Assembly (NCBI RefSeq): GCF_052857255.1
Contig: NC_135504.1
Location: 135,830,929 to 135,894,928 of the forward strand
Direction: 5' to 3'
Length of the DNA stretch: 64,000 nt
Origin: Amblyomma americanum
Taxonomy: Eukaryota; Arthropoda; Arachnida; Ixodida; Ixodidae
Within the stretch, counting starts at the first letter, position 1. Each line of letters opens with the position of its first letter. Shown piece by piece: positions 32,001 through 40,800 of this stretch. A program made the translations under genes and the position numbers. The notes below the pieces were generated by a model that saw only the letters and a list, made by a program, of their open reading frames with translations, made no database searches and was not told the origin of the DNA.

Positions 32001-34909
32001 ACCGGAGACGTACTAGCATAGACGTATACCGGTTTACCGAACCCCTCCTACGCACGCGCAGTGGCCCCGCCTGACGCCAACTATTCCACTGCGCGTGCGC
32101 AGGAGTAGTATTAGTAATTGGTGTAATAAAATAGTAATAAAAAGGAAGGAAAAGATCTTTGCTACACCCGACATCTGCCATCGATACTGAAGCACCTGAG
32201 CTGGGGTAGCGGAAATAAAGGATAGCAGGCAGAATAGAGAAATGAAAGAGGTGCGCAGGAGGGGTCCGGTAAACCGGTATACGCCTCCGCTAGTACGTCT
32301 CCGGTACGCTAAAAACTCCTTTTGTCTACAGTCGCGTTTCTGAAACTGCCGCCTCTAGCCGTCATTTCCCTTCTTGTTTTCCCGTTCACGCGGGCGATCC
32401 CGCTTTCTAGGCTGGAGTGTCTCCCTTGCCCCCGTCCAAGCGCCGGCGCCTGCGGCATTCTGCGCCTTTCCCGGGCCCCCGCAGGCTTGGGTTTTTTCAC
32501 CTCCTTTCGGCGCCCCTGCCACTTTTGCGGGGCATGCTTGATCAGTTCAATGTTTGTCAGTGTGTGAATAAAATTGACGGCCAAGTTGTCGCCATTCGGA
32601 CCCCAAATGAGCATTGACCCACGACACCCGACTATTCCTGGTGCAGTGCCGTCCCTTGCTCAAGCGCCTCCGAGGTCCCACAAAGGGAATATGCCGCCGG
32701 AGATAGCGACCTTCCGGAGATGGGCAGAGCACTGTAACACTTCTGTCTTGCAGATTCGGTTCCGTTTTCAGACTGCGCCTGGCTCACGAGTCACAACAAG
32801 TAGCGCACCAGGCTTTCGGTCTGTCTCACAGCTGACCCAACTGGATTTGCTCGCAATAATAGAGCACTCTTCAATTCTCTTTGCTTCACTATCCGTGGAA
32901 TACCCAGAGACGATAAGTTACCGTAGCCCACAGCGGTTGCTCAGTGGCTTAAGTTATAGGTTGCTGCTCCGATGTCATGGGATCGAATGTCGGCCGCGGC
33001 GACCCCGTTTTGATAGAATATAATTACGAAAATGCTAATGCGCTGTGCGATGTCACCGTACTTTAGGGAGCCCCAGGTGGCATCAACTTATCCGGTGTAC
33101 TCCCCTCTGGAGCCCCTTTAGCCCACGAGTCGCTTCAGGACGTTAAACCAAGTCCAGGATTTTTGGCGGGATTCTTGGAAATTTATCGGTTAGGCAGCTG
33201 TGGAATATTGTAAGGTACTGTTATAAAAATACTGAAGTTATTTGCCATTCTTCCGATGCACAGCAAAATTATTCTTTTAAAGTTTGTACATCGCTCGCAC
33301 CGAGTAGTAAAGGCTAGCATAAGATATCAATGGGGAACGTTTTTGACGCTAGAAGACACGTTAATAGCCAAATATGCAAGCATGCTGAGGGGGGAGATGT
33401 ACTGATATATTGATTGTTATGGTGGAAAGTTATATAAATAAAATGCTTTCATAAACAACCTCTTGTTAAAAATTTCCCTTGTCTAGAATTTCTTGGTATG
33501 CTCCACAATTTACTCTCTGCACGTTTTGAGAAGTTGCCTTAGGTTAAACAAATAAGTTCTTGGCTCTCACTTCTGCCTTTGCCACATGGCAGATGGCGCA
33601 AGACGCGCTACTTTTATCGGACACAGGGGATGAGTGCCTTGTAATGCAGTTAGCAGTCTAAGCGGTTAAGACAATGCGTCATGTGATACACAATTTCACT
33701 GGAACGCAAGAACATATTTACACCGAGTAAACAGTCCATGTTTCTTTAAGAACATGTAAATACACCCGTGCAGATACAATGCAGTGATGCGGTGGTGCGG
33801 TGATACAATGGGCACAAGCTTTACCCTGGTTTGGTGCTCGGCTTATCTGGGGTGAATGCTTGGGAAATTGGTCTTTGACCCCACCTTGAGTAAAATAAAT
33901 ACCTTGCGCCATGGCGCTCTTTGGCCACAGGTGCCGTTCCGCCATAAAAATGCATCATCAACATCGTCGCCCCTGCAGATACATATTTAACGTTCGACAT
34001 CTGCACAAAAGTGCATGAGGAGTCGCGACATCGTTGGGTTAAGTCACCGAACCGCATGAGTATTTGCACGTCTAATAAAACGCTGAGCGGTACTCTCTAA
34101 GAAGCGATTATATCTGTGATGTTTCTGTGCACTGCTTACTTAATATTTAGAGCAGAAATTTTTCACCGAAAGATAAACGTCAAGATCAAATATCGCGATG
34201 TTAATATATTTCCGTTCATTTACTATATGAAAGGTTAGCTACGCATCCACAGCATCGAGAGTGAGGCGGCACAGGTTTCAACCCGTAAGGTGACATAACA
34301 GGCCACTCACAAATAGCGCAAGACGCAGGTTCGAATCTGAAGCCAAGCCAACAGCCATGAGACGTACTCCAAGGGCAGCAGCATCGCCGTCCACACCAGG
34401 GTGTTGGTGACCTCCGCCTTGAAGCGGCTGCAAAGCCACCAACAGAATAACAGTCAAGCCCAGCCTCAGGACCTAGCGCTCCAAGTGTTCGGGCACAGAA
34501 ACGCTATTCGGCCGAATGAATGAAACAAATTCAGGACAACGTCCATGCAGGGTCGCAAGGGCTAGTGGTCTAAGCGCTTCAATGGGAGGCACTGGGTCCA
34601 TCTCTTTCGTTATTGCGGTACGGACTATGTCAACGCATTGATTTTTGTTGTTCAAAGCAATGCGCCACCTGATGGCAGCCAATGGAACTTGAAATGCTTG
34701 TCCCGAAATTATGGTAATGACTAAGAATCTTGATGGGGTAGAGTCTGTGGCACACTGCTATATCCGCAGCTATGCCTAAAGTGACTTACGGGCGAAAGTG
34801 CTGCGTGAAGAAGACGCTCACGCGGTTCCGGTTCAGGCTGATGGCTGAGGCAAGCGTGCAGGTGAGCACAGCGGCTCTGGCCAGCTGCTCGTGTATCGTG
34901 CAGAGCTTC
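16921..34909 (-). CDS. SLC13/DASS-type transporter, C-terminal seven exons
   Basis: Seven minus-strand exons encode the C-terminal part of a solute carrier resembling SLC13 (sodium-coupled sulfate/dicarboxylate/citrate) membrane proteins. In transcript order they are 34909-34790, 34427-34311, 24457-24359, 22177-22036, 20308-20150, 18645-18508 and 17058-16921. All junctions have AG/GT borders, the phases fit (2,2,2,0,0,0), and no stop occurs before TAG at 16921-16923. Several segments are strongly hydrophobic. Family landmarks are in order: a PWGVI segment, a TEL...LLLP segment, an NPLYFAIP segment and a final hydrophobic helix. The motifs that bind ion and substrate are altered: Ser-Ser-Ser replaces the expected Ser-Asn-Thr, and the TPPN-like and TGT-like motifs are absent. 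N-terminal exons were not found, and a linker exon between 34311 and 24457 may be missing. It is a divergent transporter, or a gene losing function. Confidence 0.75.
17059..18507 (-). other. Intron 6 of the SLC13-like gene
   Basis: Bounded by GTGAGG at 18507-18502 and CAG at 17061-17059. No repeat was recognised apart from AT-rich text. Open frames near 17700-18220 look fortuitous. Confidence 0.6.
18508..18645 (-). CDS. SLC13-like exon 6
   Basis: 138 bp, phase 0 at both ends. It encodes an NPLYFAIPVAVTAS...LPTSG helix, the SLC13 segment that normally ends in a TPPNA-type motif; here the corresponding residues are SGVGI. The donor is GTGAGG and the acceptor CACAG. Confidence 0.8.
18786..19143 (+). 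mobile_element. RTE-type LINE 3' end
   Basis: Plus-strand remnant of the C-terminus of an RTE-like ORF, with LRDRKRAEWV, RWADE-like (GRMK) and GVRW-like phrases in changing frames. It ends in GGATGATAATGA, the usual short TGA-type tail. It lies in intron 5 of the SLC13-like gene. A related tail in opposite orientation lies at 24838-25019. Confidence 0.65.
19144..19845 (-). other. Intron 5 of the SLC13-like gene, repeat-free part
   Basis: Plain AT-rich intron sequence; nothing recognised. Confidence 0.4.
19846..20010 (-). repeat. Ruka-related repeat, body part
   Basis: Begins with a short AAT run, then TTTTTGGGGAAAGGAAATGG and the phrases ACACCTGAACCGCGCCGTAA and GGGCTCCGGAATAATTTCGA. These form a tick repeat that shares the GACCACCTGGGG phrase with the Ruka body. 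It is cut off before the tRNA-like head. Confidence 0.65.
20150..20308 (-). CDS. SLC13-like exon 5
   Basis: 159 bp, phase 0 both ends, acceptor CCCCTCGCAG and donor GTATTT after the GTT codon. It encodes ETGFGLWLTAQLK, then IVTELVSSSSALSLLLPVAV. The second block aligns with the segment that in SLC13 proteins carries the Ser-Asn-Thr signature. Spacing from Glu to Leu-Pro is preserved, but Asn and Thr are both Ser. With this donor, spacing to the next exon equals the family spacing; a donor three bases earlier (GTTGTA) would drop one Val. Confidence 0.8.
20309..21170 (-). other. Intron 4 of the SLC13-like gene, proximal part
   Basis: No gene. A GC-rich patch at 20900-21070 is flanked by TTAACCC (20889-20895) and GGGTTAA (21096-21102), which could mark a small piggyBac-like MITE. 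The inverted match is too short to call. Confidence 0.3.
21175..21700. repeat. tRNA-like-ended tick repeat
   Basis: A tRNA-like head at 21178-21215 (GGCGCATTGGTGCAGCGGTTAAGCGC) and an inverted version at about 21650-21690 (CTTAGCCGCAGCGCCACTGC) bracket about 500 bp. The bracketed text includes CACCTAGACCACCTGACC. It looks like two SINE heads in opposite orientation, or a repeat with inverted tRNA-like ends. Confidence 0.45.
21843..22020 (+). repeat. tRNA-derived SINE, second family
   Basis: The head from 21843 has a clear A box (TAGTTCAGTTGGTAGAGCAC) and B box (GGGTTCGAACCCC) with a mostly pairing acceptor stem (CCTGGT/ACCAGG). It is followed by a non-tRNA body (GACGAATTTTTCTTTAACC...). The anticodon loop lacks U33 and the stems have mismatches, so this is a SINE rather than a tRNA gene. 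It ends about 15 bp from the splice donor of exon 4. Confidence 0.7.
22036..22177 (-). CDS. SLC13-like exon 4
   Basis: 142 bp; donor GTTAGAG at 22035-22029. It encodes a hydrophobic start (MLCLVLAYSV) and LPWGVIITVAGSGTISLVVK, the counterpart of the family's PWGV...GGG helix. Two acceptors fit the same frame: TTAG at 22181-22178, used here, or GTCAG giving an end at 22189 and four more residues. Confidence 0.75.
22178..24358 (-). other. Intron 3 of the SLC13-like gene
   Basis: No repeat or RNA gene recognised. Open frames at 22682-23005 and 23134-23960 (minus strand) have no known motif and look fortuitous. Confidence 0.4.
24359..24457 (-). CDS. SLC13-like exon 3
   Basis: 99 bp, phase 2 in and out; acceptor CTTTAG, donor GTAAGCGG. 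It encodes PVECLRLLLFGSWIVIFAV, matching in pattern the transmembrane helix that follows the long cytosolic linker of SLC13 proteins, then a short charged loop (ADKRMGVKTSVDE). Confidence 0.75.
24637..25422. mobile_element. Long-armed fold-back DNA element
   Basis: Two diverged arms of about 200 bp (24641-24845 and the reverse complement of about 25200-25422) face each other. Their outer ends resemble each other: TACACAGGGTGCTTCACCTA at left, TACAGGATGTTTCATCTA at right read inward. TA at the outer border would fit a Tc1/mariner-type target. The centre (24838-25019) carries an RTE tail inserted later. No transposase. Confidence 0.65.
24838..25019 (-). mobile_element. RTE-type LINE 3' tail inside fold-back element
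   Basis: Minus-strand reading shows ADEIKKFAGIRWPQL, a C-terminal RTE phrase, followed by a GAT/TGA microsatellite tail (24838-24858 on the plus strand as CATCAT). It is inserted between the two fold-back arms. Same family as 18786-19143. Confidence 0.7.
25803..26039 (+). repeat. Ruka-type SINE with 13-bp target duplication
   Basis: Nearly complete SINE: head GCCGCCGCGGTGGCTGAGTG at 25806, B-box region GTTCAATCCCGG, body phrases and end CCCATAAACCATAAACC. The target duplication CAATTCGATTACA lies at 25790-25802 and 26040-26052 and is perfect, so this is the youngest-looking SINE in the window. Confidence 0.93.
26053..27083 (-). other. Intron 2, part with no recognised element
   Basis: AT-rich sequence without recognisable genes. 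The last 80 bp may belong to the left flank of LINE F, which the LTR element split. Confidence 0.35.
27084..28370 (+). repeat. Left LTR
   Basis: 1287 bp, starts TGTGACATTCC, ends GGTCATCACA (TG...CA). Almost identical to 29149-30435: by eye I count three differences (positions near 27158, 27555 and 27970). The left flank GAGC (27080-27083) is repeated after the right LTR. Confidence 0.93.
28371..29148 (+). mobile_element. Internal region of non-autonomous LTR element
   Basis: Only 778 bp. A primer binding site TGGTGTCAGAAGTGGG at 28372-28387 follows the LTR by one base and would pair with the 3' end of a tRNA-Leu. An open stretch to 28597 has a gag-like start (VTAGMPPDLLHALLEEEARE) and then stops. 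No protease, RT or integrase. A purine-rich tract (GGAGGGTGAGCGAG) ends at 29148. This element must be moved by enzymes of a relative. Confidence 0.85.
29149..30435 (+). repeat. Right LTR
   Basis: 1287 bp, same length and ends as the left LTR; GAGC at 30436-30439 is the other half of a 4-bp target duplication. The short open frames in it (for example 29280-29576) are mirrored in the left LTR and have no coding meaning. Confidence 0.93.
30436..31480 (+). mobile_element. LINE F, degraded I-type RT
   Basis: Plus-strand RT remnants occur in shifting frames. AALLTLRTPSAPGVDKIS (about 30630-30685) is followed by DLYPQSIMGF (about 30910-30960), TNPTAEVHFGHTQ (about 31150-31190) and HTFYADHITLLW. 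The last carries YADH instead of YADD at 31319-31330, then SPDKF. The LTR element inserted at its left border. Relative of LINE B. Confidence 0.75.
31481..31990. other. GC-richer stretch, possible promoter, unproven
   Basis: A short open frame starts at the ATG 31728 (MAPRNATKTKKPEVV...). AAGATGGC (31725-31732) and CCGGAAGTG (31760-31768) are core-promoter-like and ETS-like words. No homology recognised; it may be a relic of a host promoter or chance. Confidence 0.25.
31995..32313. mobile_element. MITE with about 62-bp inverted ends
   Basis: The left arm starting GCATACCGGAGACGTACTAG (after TA at 31997-31998) is matched by the reverse complement at the right end (GCGTACCGGAGACGTACTAG, before TA near 32310). 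The arms stay similar for about 62 bp (TATACCGGTTTACCG). The interior is about 195 bp with no coding capacity. TA borders suggest a Tc1/mariner-type target. Confidence 0.8.
32314..32924. other. No gene assigned
   Basis: Open stretches at 32322-32567 and 32574-33023 without motifs I know. CpG-rich to about 32530. Confidence 0.3.
32925..33155 (+). repeat. Ruka-type SINE, diverged
   Basis: Recognisable head (GCCCACAGCGGTTGCTCAGT, about 32927) and B-box region (GGGATCGAATGTCGGCCGCG). Diverged body phrases (AGCCCCAGGTGGCATC, CAGGACGTTAAACCAAG) follow. Older than the copy at 25803. Confidence 0.7.
33156..34310 (-). other. Intron 2, proximal part
   Basis: AT-rich, no recognised element. Confidence 0.35.
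34311..34427 (-). CDS. SLC13-like exon 2
   Basis: 117 bp; acceptor GGCTTTGCAG, strong donor GTGAGTGG. It encodes RFKAEVTNTLVWTAMLL then EYVSWLLAWLQIRT, the helix that precedes the cytosolic linker in SLC13 (family pattern A-W-x-x-Q). Phase 2 at both ends. Confidence 0.75.
34790..34909 (-). CDS. SLC13-like exon 1 of those found
   Basis: 120 bp; acceptor TTCGCAG, donor GTAAGTCAC. It encodes KLCTIHEQLARAAVLTCTLA and SAISLNRNRVSVFFTQHFR. In position this is the segment that in SLC13 proteins holds the G-G-T...TGTxPN loop; those residues are absent. Being phase 2 on entry it needs an upstream exon, which I could not find before 46 kb. Confidence 0.7.
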
Positions 34910-35225
34910 CTGCGAACAGAAAAAACGCTCTGCAGCCCTTAATAACCCTTTCACGCGGACCATGAGGAGACCTAGAGGCGCCATCTATGAGGTTCGACCT
35001 ATTTTCGGAATGTCGCTGGCGTGGGTGAAATTGTCACTGGCGAGCACGCTCAGTGGATCTGAACGAGAATGCGGAAAGTCGAACCGAGCAACTGAGCACA
35101 ATACAGGGTGTTCAAAATTATATTTCCTTACATTTTTTTTAGGAAGTCTCAGTGAACAGTGCACGAATGCAGCTCTCGTAAGTAAGTCGAGCGACCAGGC
35201 TAGCGGATTATTGTCATCCGCTCAC
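34910..35225. other. Spacer with a transposon tip
   Basis: ATACAGGGTGTTCAAAATTA at 35100-35119 looks like one end of a mariner-type element (TA then CAGGGTGTTC...). Its partner end was not found. No gene. Confidence 0.35.
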
Positions 35226-35321
35226 TTGATTGTCATGTTGGATGATTGTCATGTTGGTTGATTGTCATGTTGGATGATTGTCATGTTGGTTGATTGTCAT
35301 GTTGGATGATGGTCATGTTGG
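35226..35321. repeat. 16-bp minisatellite, alternating variants
   Basis: Six units of (T/A)TGATTGTCATGTTGG. Units starting TT and AT alternate strictly, so the real period is 32 bp. The last unit has one T-to-G change. Confidence 0.95.
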
Positions 35322-35766
35322 CCGGCCGCCTAATTAATAAGAAATGAATAAAGATCTTATAGTCATTTATTTAGCTTGCATGTTTGCGCTGAAGACGTAG
35401 AGGCGGTCGCGGTACTGTGCCTTTCTGTAATACGTGGTAAAATGTTAGCACGCACACATTCCGAGATATTCGACTGTGTGTCTTCCACCCGTTATTCGTA
35501 ATTGTGCATGCATGGTGGAGACGGTCGACGCCAAGCTTTTACTGTCATGACGCAGCTGTTGCGTTTCCAGTTTCGTTTGCCAATGGCTTTGGCCATTAAG
35601 CGAAGCGGTTAGCTGTGCAGCCCACAGTAAAGGCCAGCAATATCGACGAAACGCCGCACACAACTATCAGGTCACACTGGGGAGGAGTTTGGCGCTAATC
35701 GCTACCGGCTTGGATGCTTTAATACGCGGATTAAGTTAAAAATAAAAGCTCAATATACTAGATATT
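35322..35766. other. No gene seen
   Basis: Plain spacer. The 72-residue minus-strand open frame (35663-35445) has no motif. Confidence 0.35.
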
Positions 35767-36711
35767 TCAGGGAAGACTTTCAAAAATTACAACAAAATTT
35801 GACTAAATCGCGCCAAAATACATGGGCATTGGAAAAGCATGCAGTCAAAACAACCTTTCCAGTGCACGTAACTAGTTAAAAGAGGCAAATTTTGCCGAGT
35901 CACCGCGCCAAAGGTAATCGCGTTTTCGAAATTCTAAAAACTTATATGGCTATTACTAACGACCGGCTACAAATCTCTCAATTGCAGCTAGGCACCGAGA
36001 TGTATTAGTTATAAAGATAATTTTTAAAATTTAGTCAACCAGTTTAGCTAAACGCAAGCTGAAACGGTTTTCAAATTGCATGAAACGCTGTGGTTGGGAA
36101 GAAGGGACATTGAAAATCATGTGTGTACATTTTTTCTCGATTCTGTTCGCAAAATGAGCCCCAATCGGTTGCTAAAAACCCGCCGCCGACACGCCCTCTC
36201 CGCTTGCGGAAGCGCCGAATGGGGAGACGGAACTGGCGGAAGTGACGCCATTCACGGGAAGTCTGCCGGCCGTCCTGCTCTGCTTGCTTCTTTTCGGCCC
36301 GCGCTTTGATGAACGACGCATCCATAATTTGCAAAACGCAGTTCTCAAGCCAGCTGAAGCAACGCGCTACGCAGCAACACAGTGGGTGCTGGCCGGAGAT
36401 CCCCATTGATGACGTCACGACGATCTTGGTCAAAGGCGGCCATTCACGGCGTTCGCTCGGCGCCCTGAGACGCTGGTGCCCGTTTTCTTCCAAAAAGCAG
36501 CTTTTTGCGTTTATTTCCGCCCTTTTCGAATGCGATATTCTTTTTCAGCGGAATAAAACTATAAAATGCCGCATGGAACTCAATTTTTTCGAAAAGTGCT
36601 TCAGCTTCCCTTTCTGGTGCCCGCTAACACTGGCAATACTATGCCGCAAAAGCCATATTTTTTCATCAAAAAGCCTATTTTTGAAAACTGTTGAAAGTCT
36701 TCCCTGAAACA
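35767..36711. mobile_element. Non-autonomous DNA transposon, about 0.95 kb
   Basis: The ends are inverted: TTTCAGGGAAGACTTTCAA at 35766-35784 and its complement TTGAAAGTCTTCCCTGAAA at 36691-36709. The interior has a 140-residue minus-strand open frame (36493-36071) rich in Arg/Gln with no transposase motif. The CAGGG start resembles hAT or P-like ends, but no 8-bp target duplication is visible. Confidence 0.6.
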
Positions 36712-37616
36712 CGTGGTATAACAACACTTGCTTGTTGGAGCAATTCTGCCAACGGTCGCATCTTAAAAATACGACAACACCCAAGTTACCAATTTAAACA
36801 TGCGCGTTAATTTCAGCGGCTCAAATATTGTACCGCTTGATTACAGGTAATTGAGAGGTTGAAAACGAGAACTAAGTTCGCACACTGTTTTCTTGGTTGT
36901 ACGACTTCATTGCGAAAATTGCTTTTTCATGCCATTTTCTTGCGTGTTTAAAAAACCAAAAAAGAAATTTTCAACGCACTGAATGAAATTGCCCATGGAA
37001 TCATCGCGAATGGCTCAGACTTGGTTACTTTCACGAAGCGACGAAAACAATACATGCGGGTACAGGCACGGAGCAAGAAATTTTTTTCGGGAGAGGCCCT
37101 AGGTGGTTGTATAGGGCGAAGCGGAGAGGAAGGGGGGGGGGGGGGGGCAGGGCCCATGCCTAACAAGAGCACTGCTGGGGGAGGGGGGTTGGATACGTCC
37201 TTGCGCGGGTTGTATGTCACTGTGACGAAGAGAATGCGTTAGGACATGGGCTCCGATTTCGTGTGTTTTGTGTTGTCGAACTGAGTTCAAATACAGGAAT
37301 GATTATTTTTCTTTGTTATGCTGCAGTGGTTCAAGAATCTCCCGCCGTTCCGAGTGACTTGCTCCATGCTCGTCATGTGACGCTTCATTATTCCTTTTCT
37401 GCGGGAATTTTTTTTAATGGGGGGGGGGGGGGGGATCCAATTGCCCCTCTACTCTTGTATTTACAAGCGTTTGAGCTTTGGCTCATTCGTGCAAGTTCCG
37501 TCATACTCGTGCATTTGGGCTGACTCGAGCACGGATGAAAGTTCATGAATACGACGATATGAGAGGCTGGCAGTTAACCAAGCGGGAGAATGGCTGCAGC
37601 GATGGGTGAATCCTGT
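36712..37616. other. Gene-free, with two poly-G tracts
   Basis: Poly-G runs at about 37132-37147 and 37420-37433. Both lie in short GC-rich phrases that look repeat-derived, but I cannot name the family. No gene. Confidence 0.4.
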
Positions 37617-37617
37617 A

Positions 37618-37853
37618 GCATAGCGTACGGTACCGTGCTACCGTTACCGTTTCCGAAGTACCGGGAGCCCGTGCACCTTCAGTGCGCATGCGCCAGAGCG
37701 CCTTGAGGGCGCCAGATGGCGCCAGGTACCAGGCAGCTGCACGGACGCCTACCGTATCGGGACCAAGCAGCGTTTGAGAGCTGGTGGCGGGCGGGCTTCC
37801 GGTAACCCGTTAACGGTAGCGATAAGACGGTGCCGTACGGTATGCTAAAGGTG
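37618..37853. mobile_element. MITE with GCATA-type inverted ends
   Basis: The left arm begins TAGCATAGCGTACGGTACCG (37617 on). The reverse complement of the right end begins TAGCATACCGTACGGCACCG. The arms remain similar for about 55 bp, through a CCGG(G/A)AGCCCG phrase. The outer TA at both sides could be the target duplication. The first bases resemble those of the MITE at 31995. No coding capacity. Confidence 0.7.
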
Positions 37854-40800
37854 TTTATTATTTGGTTTAAGTTAATAATATAACACTGTAATTGTTACTT
37901 TCACTCTGTGGTAATCTCTCTTACCTTGAGCAGGAAATAAAGACAGAACAGCGATATCAAAGAGATATCTCAGGCAGCGGCAAGCGGTGAAAATTAAACA
38001 GGTTGTGGGGTGTCTCTTGAATACTTCATCTGGCAAACTTATCGTAGCAGGGCCATTTTTCGATATGTTCCTCATCAAATGAATAGCTCAATTCGTGCAA
38101 TTACAAGGTCAAGATAGCGTCAACCGGCGCCAGACACAATTATTGCGCCGCTGATGCGTATGGCGTTTCTTCGTCTTTGCTAGGCGGAAGTGAAGTAACT
38201 ACGGATATTAGTCATAAACGCCACAGTCTAGATTTTGCCCCACTGGGAAGAGTTCTAAGCAAAGAATGTTTACAGCGTTGATGCGCAATTACGCCGCTGA
38301 GTTTTAAATTGAGAGGCGAAGATTTCGGTATACCGGGCTGCAACAAGAATTCTACCAAACGAAGTAGGATATTAATAGTAACGCCTCAGTTTTAAGATTT
38401 CAAGTGCATTCGAACTGCAGCAACTAAAAGCTTGACTGATGTAATTAATTTAACCAAAGCTCAGAACGAGAACTATTCTTTAACATTCTCTCCAACCCAT
38501 CGCACAACCTACGTGGAAAAGAGTTTTCGTGTTTTGTGAACCATTCTTTCATTCAAACATTCAGATTTCCCAAAAATGCACACCCTGTACTCGAAAATAG
38601 GGTACTTTTTGTCTTGTTATTTTTTATAAGAACGAAAAGTTCAATGAGGGTGAATTGCAAAGCATGTATTGACTTTTGAACCTTAAAAACGAGCGCACAA
38701 ATTGAAAAGCAAGAAAACAATCTCCTTACTGGAATTTCCAGCCAAAGCTGTCTTTCATCGGTCGTCTTGAAACAGAGTGGAAGCCTGCAACAATTTTCAA
38801 AGTGTTCTGATTGAGACACGAGCGTATTTGCGTAACATAATATAACGTACCTCTGCATGCAGTGAACACTTCGTGCCTTACGGACCACTCAAATGGAGGC
38901 TCATCCTCTTAGCTGGTATCATTTTCTGTGAAATAAGTGCAGGCTCGAACTATAAACCGAACAACTATAAACCTATGAACCCAATAACAAGAAAGAGCGC
39001 CAGAAATAAGACCCCAAAATGTTTGTTGTAGGGCATCATTTCATTGAAAGAGAGGTACTAAAGCGGCGCGCAAAAATTGTTTTCCCGAAAAGATCCTGGA
39101 CTAACATTCGATGAGATCTGTTCTGAATGTTGAGAAGCTTTTATGTAAACGTAATGCTCTAATAGAAATAAACATAGAAGAAGTGCAGACTTTATCAAGG
39201 AAATTTCTAGAGATGTATTTGGTGTAGTGCGCATGTTTTCCGTCCTACTACTTTATTTTCTCATTAATGAATATACAAGCGCTTCAGGGAAGCCCGTCAC
39301 TAATAAAAACGACAGGGTCTTGAGGTAATGAGAGGGTTTTCTCGGCAAATTATTGCGGCATTGTATTACAAATGTATGATTTTATAAGAATGTGTGACAT
39401 TTGTATGACAAACCTCTGTGAGGTTATTGAATAATACAGTTTTTCTACTTGCGATAGCAGCTATTTATCAAAATTGGCTGCAGCTAGCAGTGATGCCTTT
39501 CTTTTGGGCGAATTTAGCATCCCTCATTTCGTTGTTACACTGCTGTTTTTGGCTCCATAACAAACACAATACACGTTTCTCAAGACAGTGAGCTTGCTAG
39601 CATGGTCACCGTCATTTTCACCAAACGGGTTTTGTCAAAAGTAATCTCAGGCGTATTTTTCCCCAGTTTGGAGCATAACGTGCATTTTCACTGCAGAAAA
39701 TGATTAAGGAATCCTGATGGTACTGTCTGTAAGCGCTATGACGCTATGAAAGAAATTAAGGAATCTTGAAGGTACTGTCTGTAAGCACTATGCCACTATT
39801 AAAAATTTTGTCCATCCTCGTAAAACATAAACCACTGGTATTTTGCGCTTGAATGCTACGTGCTTTTCTTGAGGTCTGAACATACTGTTTACGTATTTAT
39901 ATTTACTTTCAACTGAAAGACAGTGGCGCCTGGAAAGGTTCTCCTTAAGTTCGATAGCTGTCACTTACTGACACAAAAAGAATGCGACAATCTGAAAAGT
40001 TTCTCATATTAGTGGATCGAAACCTGGCTTCTAGCATTCTGCTGCGACTGCCATTGCAGCCCATCGAGAGTTGACTGAGCCTGAACCTCTGAGCGGCACG
40101 TATGGCCCAAGGGCTGGCTCCTTCCGCACATTTTAATACGCCATTGAAGGACCATGAAAAAAATGGGTGTGGTGTTGCTCCGGTTAATCCTGGAGTGACG
40201 CGAGAGCTACATCTGGCCGAGTGGAACTCGCTCAGTCGTATTGCAAAGTCAGTCTTTCGCCGCTCTGTGTCTCTGCACATTCCTTCTTCATCTTCATCCC
40301 TGGACGAGGATTCACCCTCTCCCTTTCTCAACCCCCCCTCCCCACTCGACACGGCACGTGCGCACATCTGTTGCAGCTGTTTCGCCAGCTCGCCGCGCCG
40401 CGCCGCCGGCAGCAGCAGCTGCTCCGCACCACGTGACCACGGCGCTGCCACGGAGCTCAAGGGGTGCCACGGTGAAGGCTCGAAGAGCTGGCGCAGAGCA
40501 GCTCTAGCTACAAAACAGCAGCATAATCTCGCCACCTAGGAACGAAGGACGGACACAGGTTGCATTGCAGAACGGCCTTTCTGAACCGCCTTTCATATAT
40601 TTGTCTTTCGGAGTCCTGCCTCCCAGCATACCAGGGTAACGTTTCATCGGTGAAATTGTGTACCGGCCCTAGGGTTGTGGTTCCACAGCTTGAAAAAGCC
40701 GTGTTGTTCGGCTGCGTTCTTCACAATTCTGCGACTTCGCTTTTCATGCCACAGCGAGCAGTTAAAGATTAGATAAGAGCTCTGCCGCTTAATGTTGTGT

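Noticed and set aside
36071..36493. Transposase ORF in the 35.8-36.7 kb TIR element
   Set aside because: 140 residues, no DDE or BED-type motif visible; treated as interior of a non-autonomous element.
39945..40535. 196-residue minus-strand frame in a CpG-rich patch
   Set aside because: No motif, overlapping frames of similar length on the other strand; GC content alone explains the openness.
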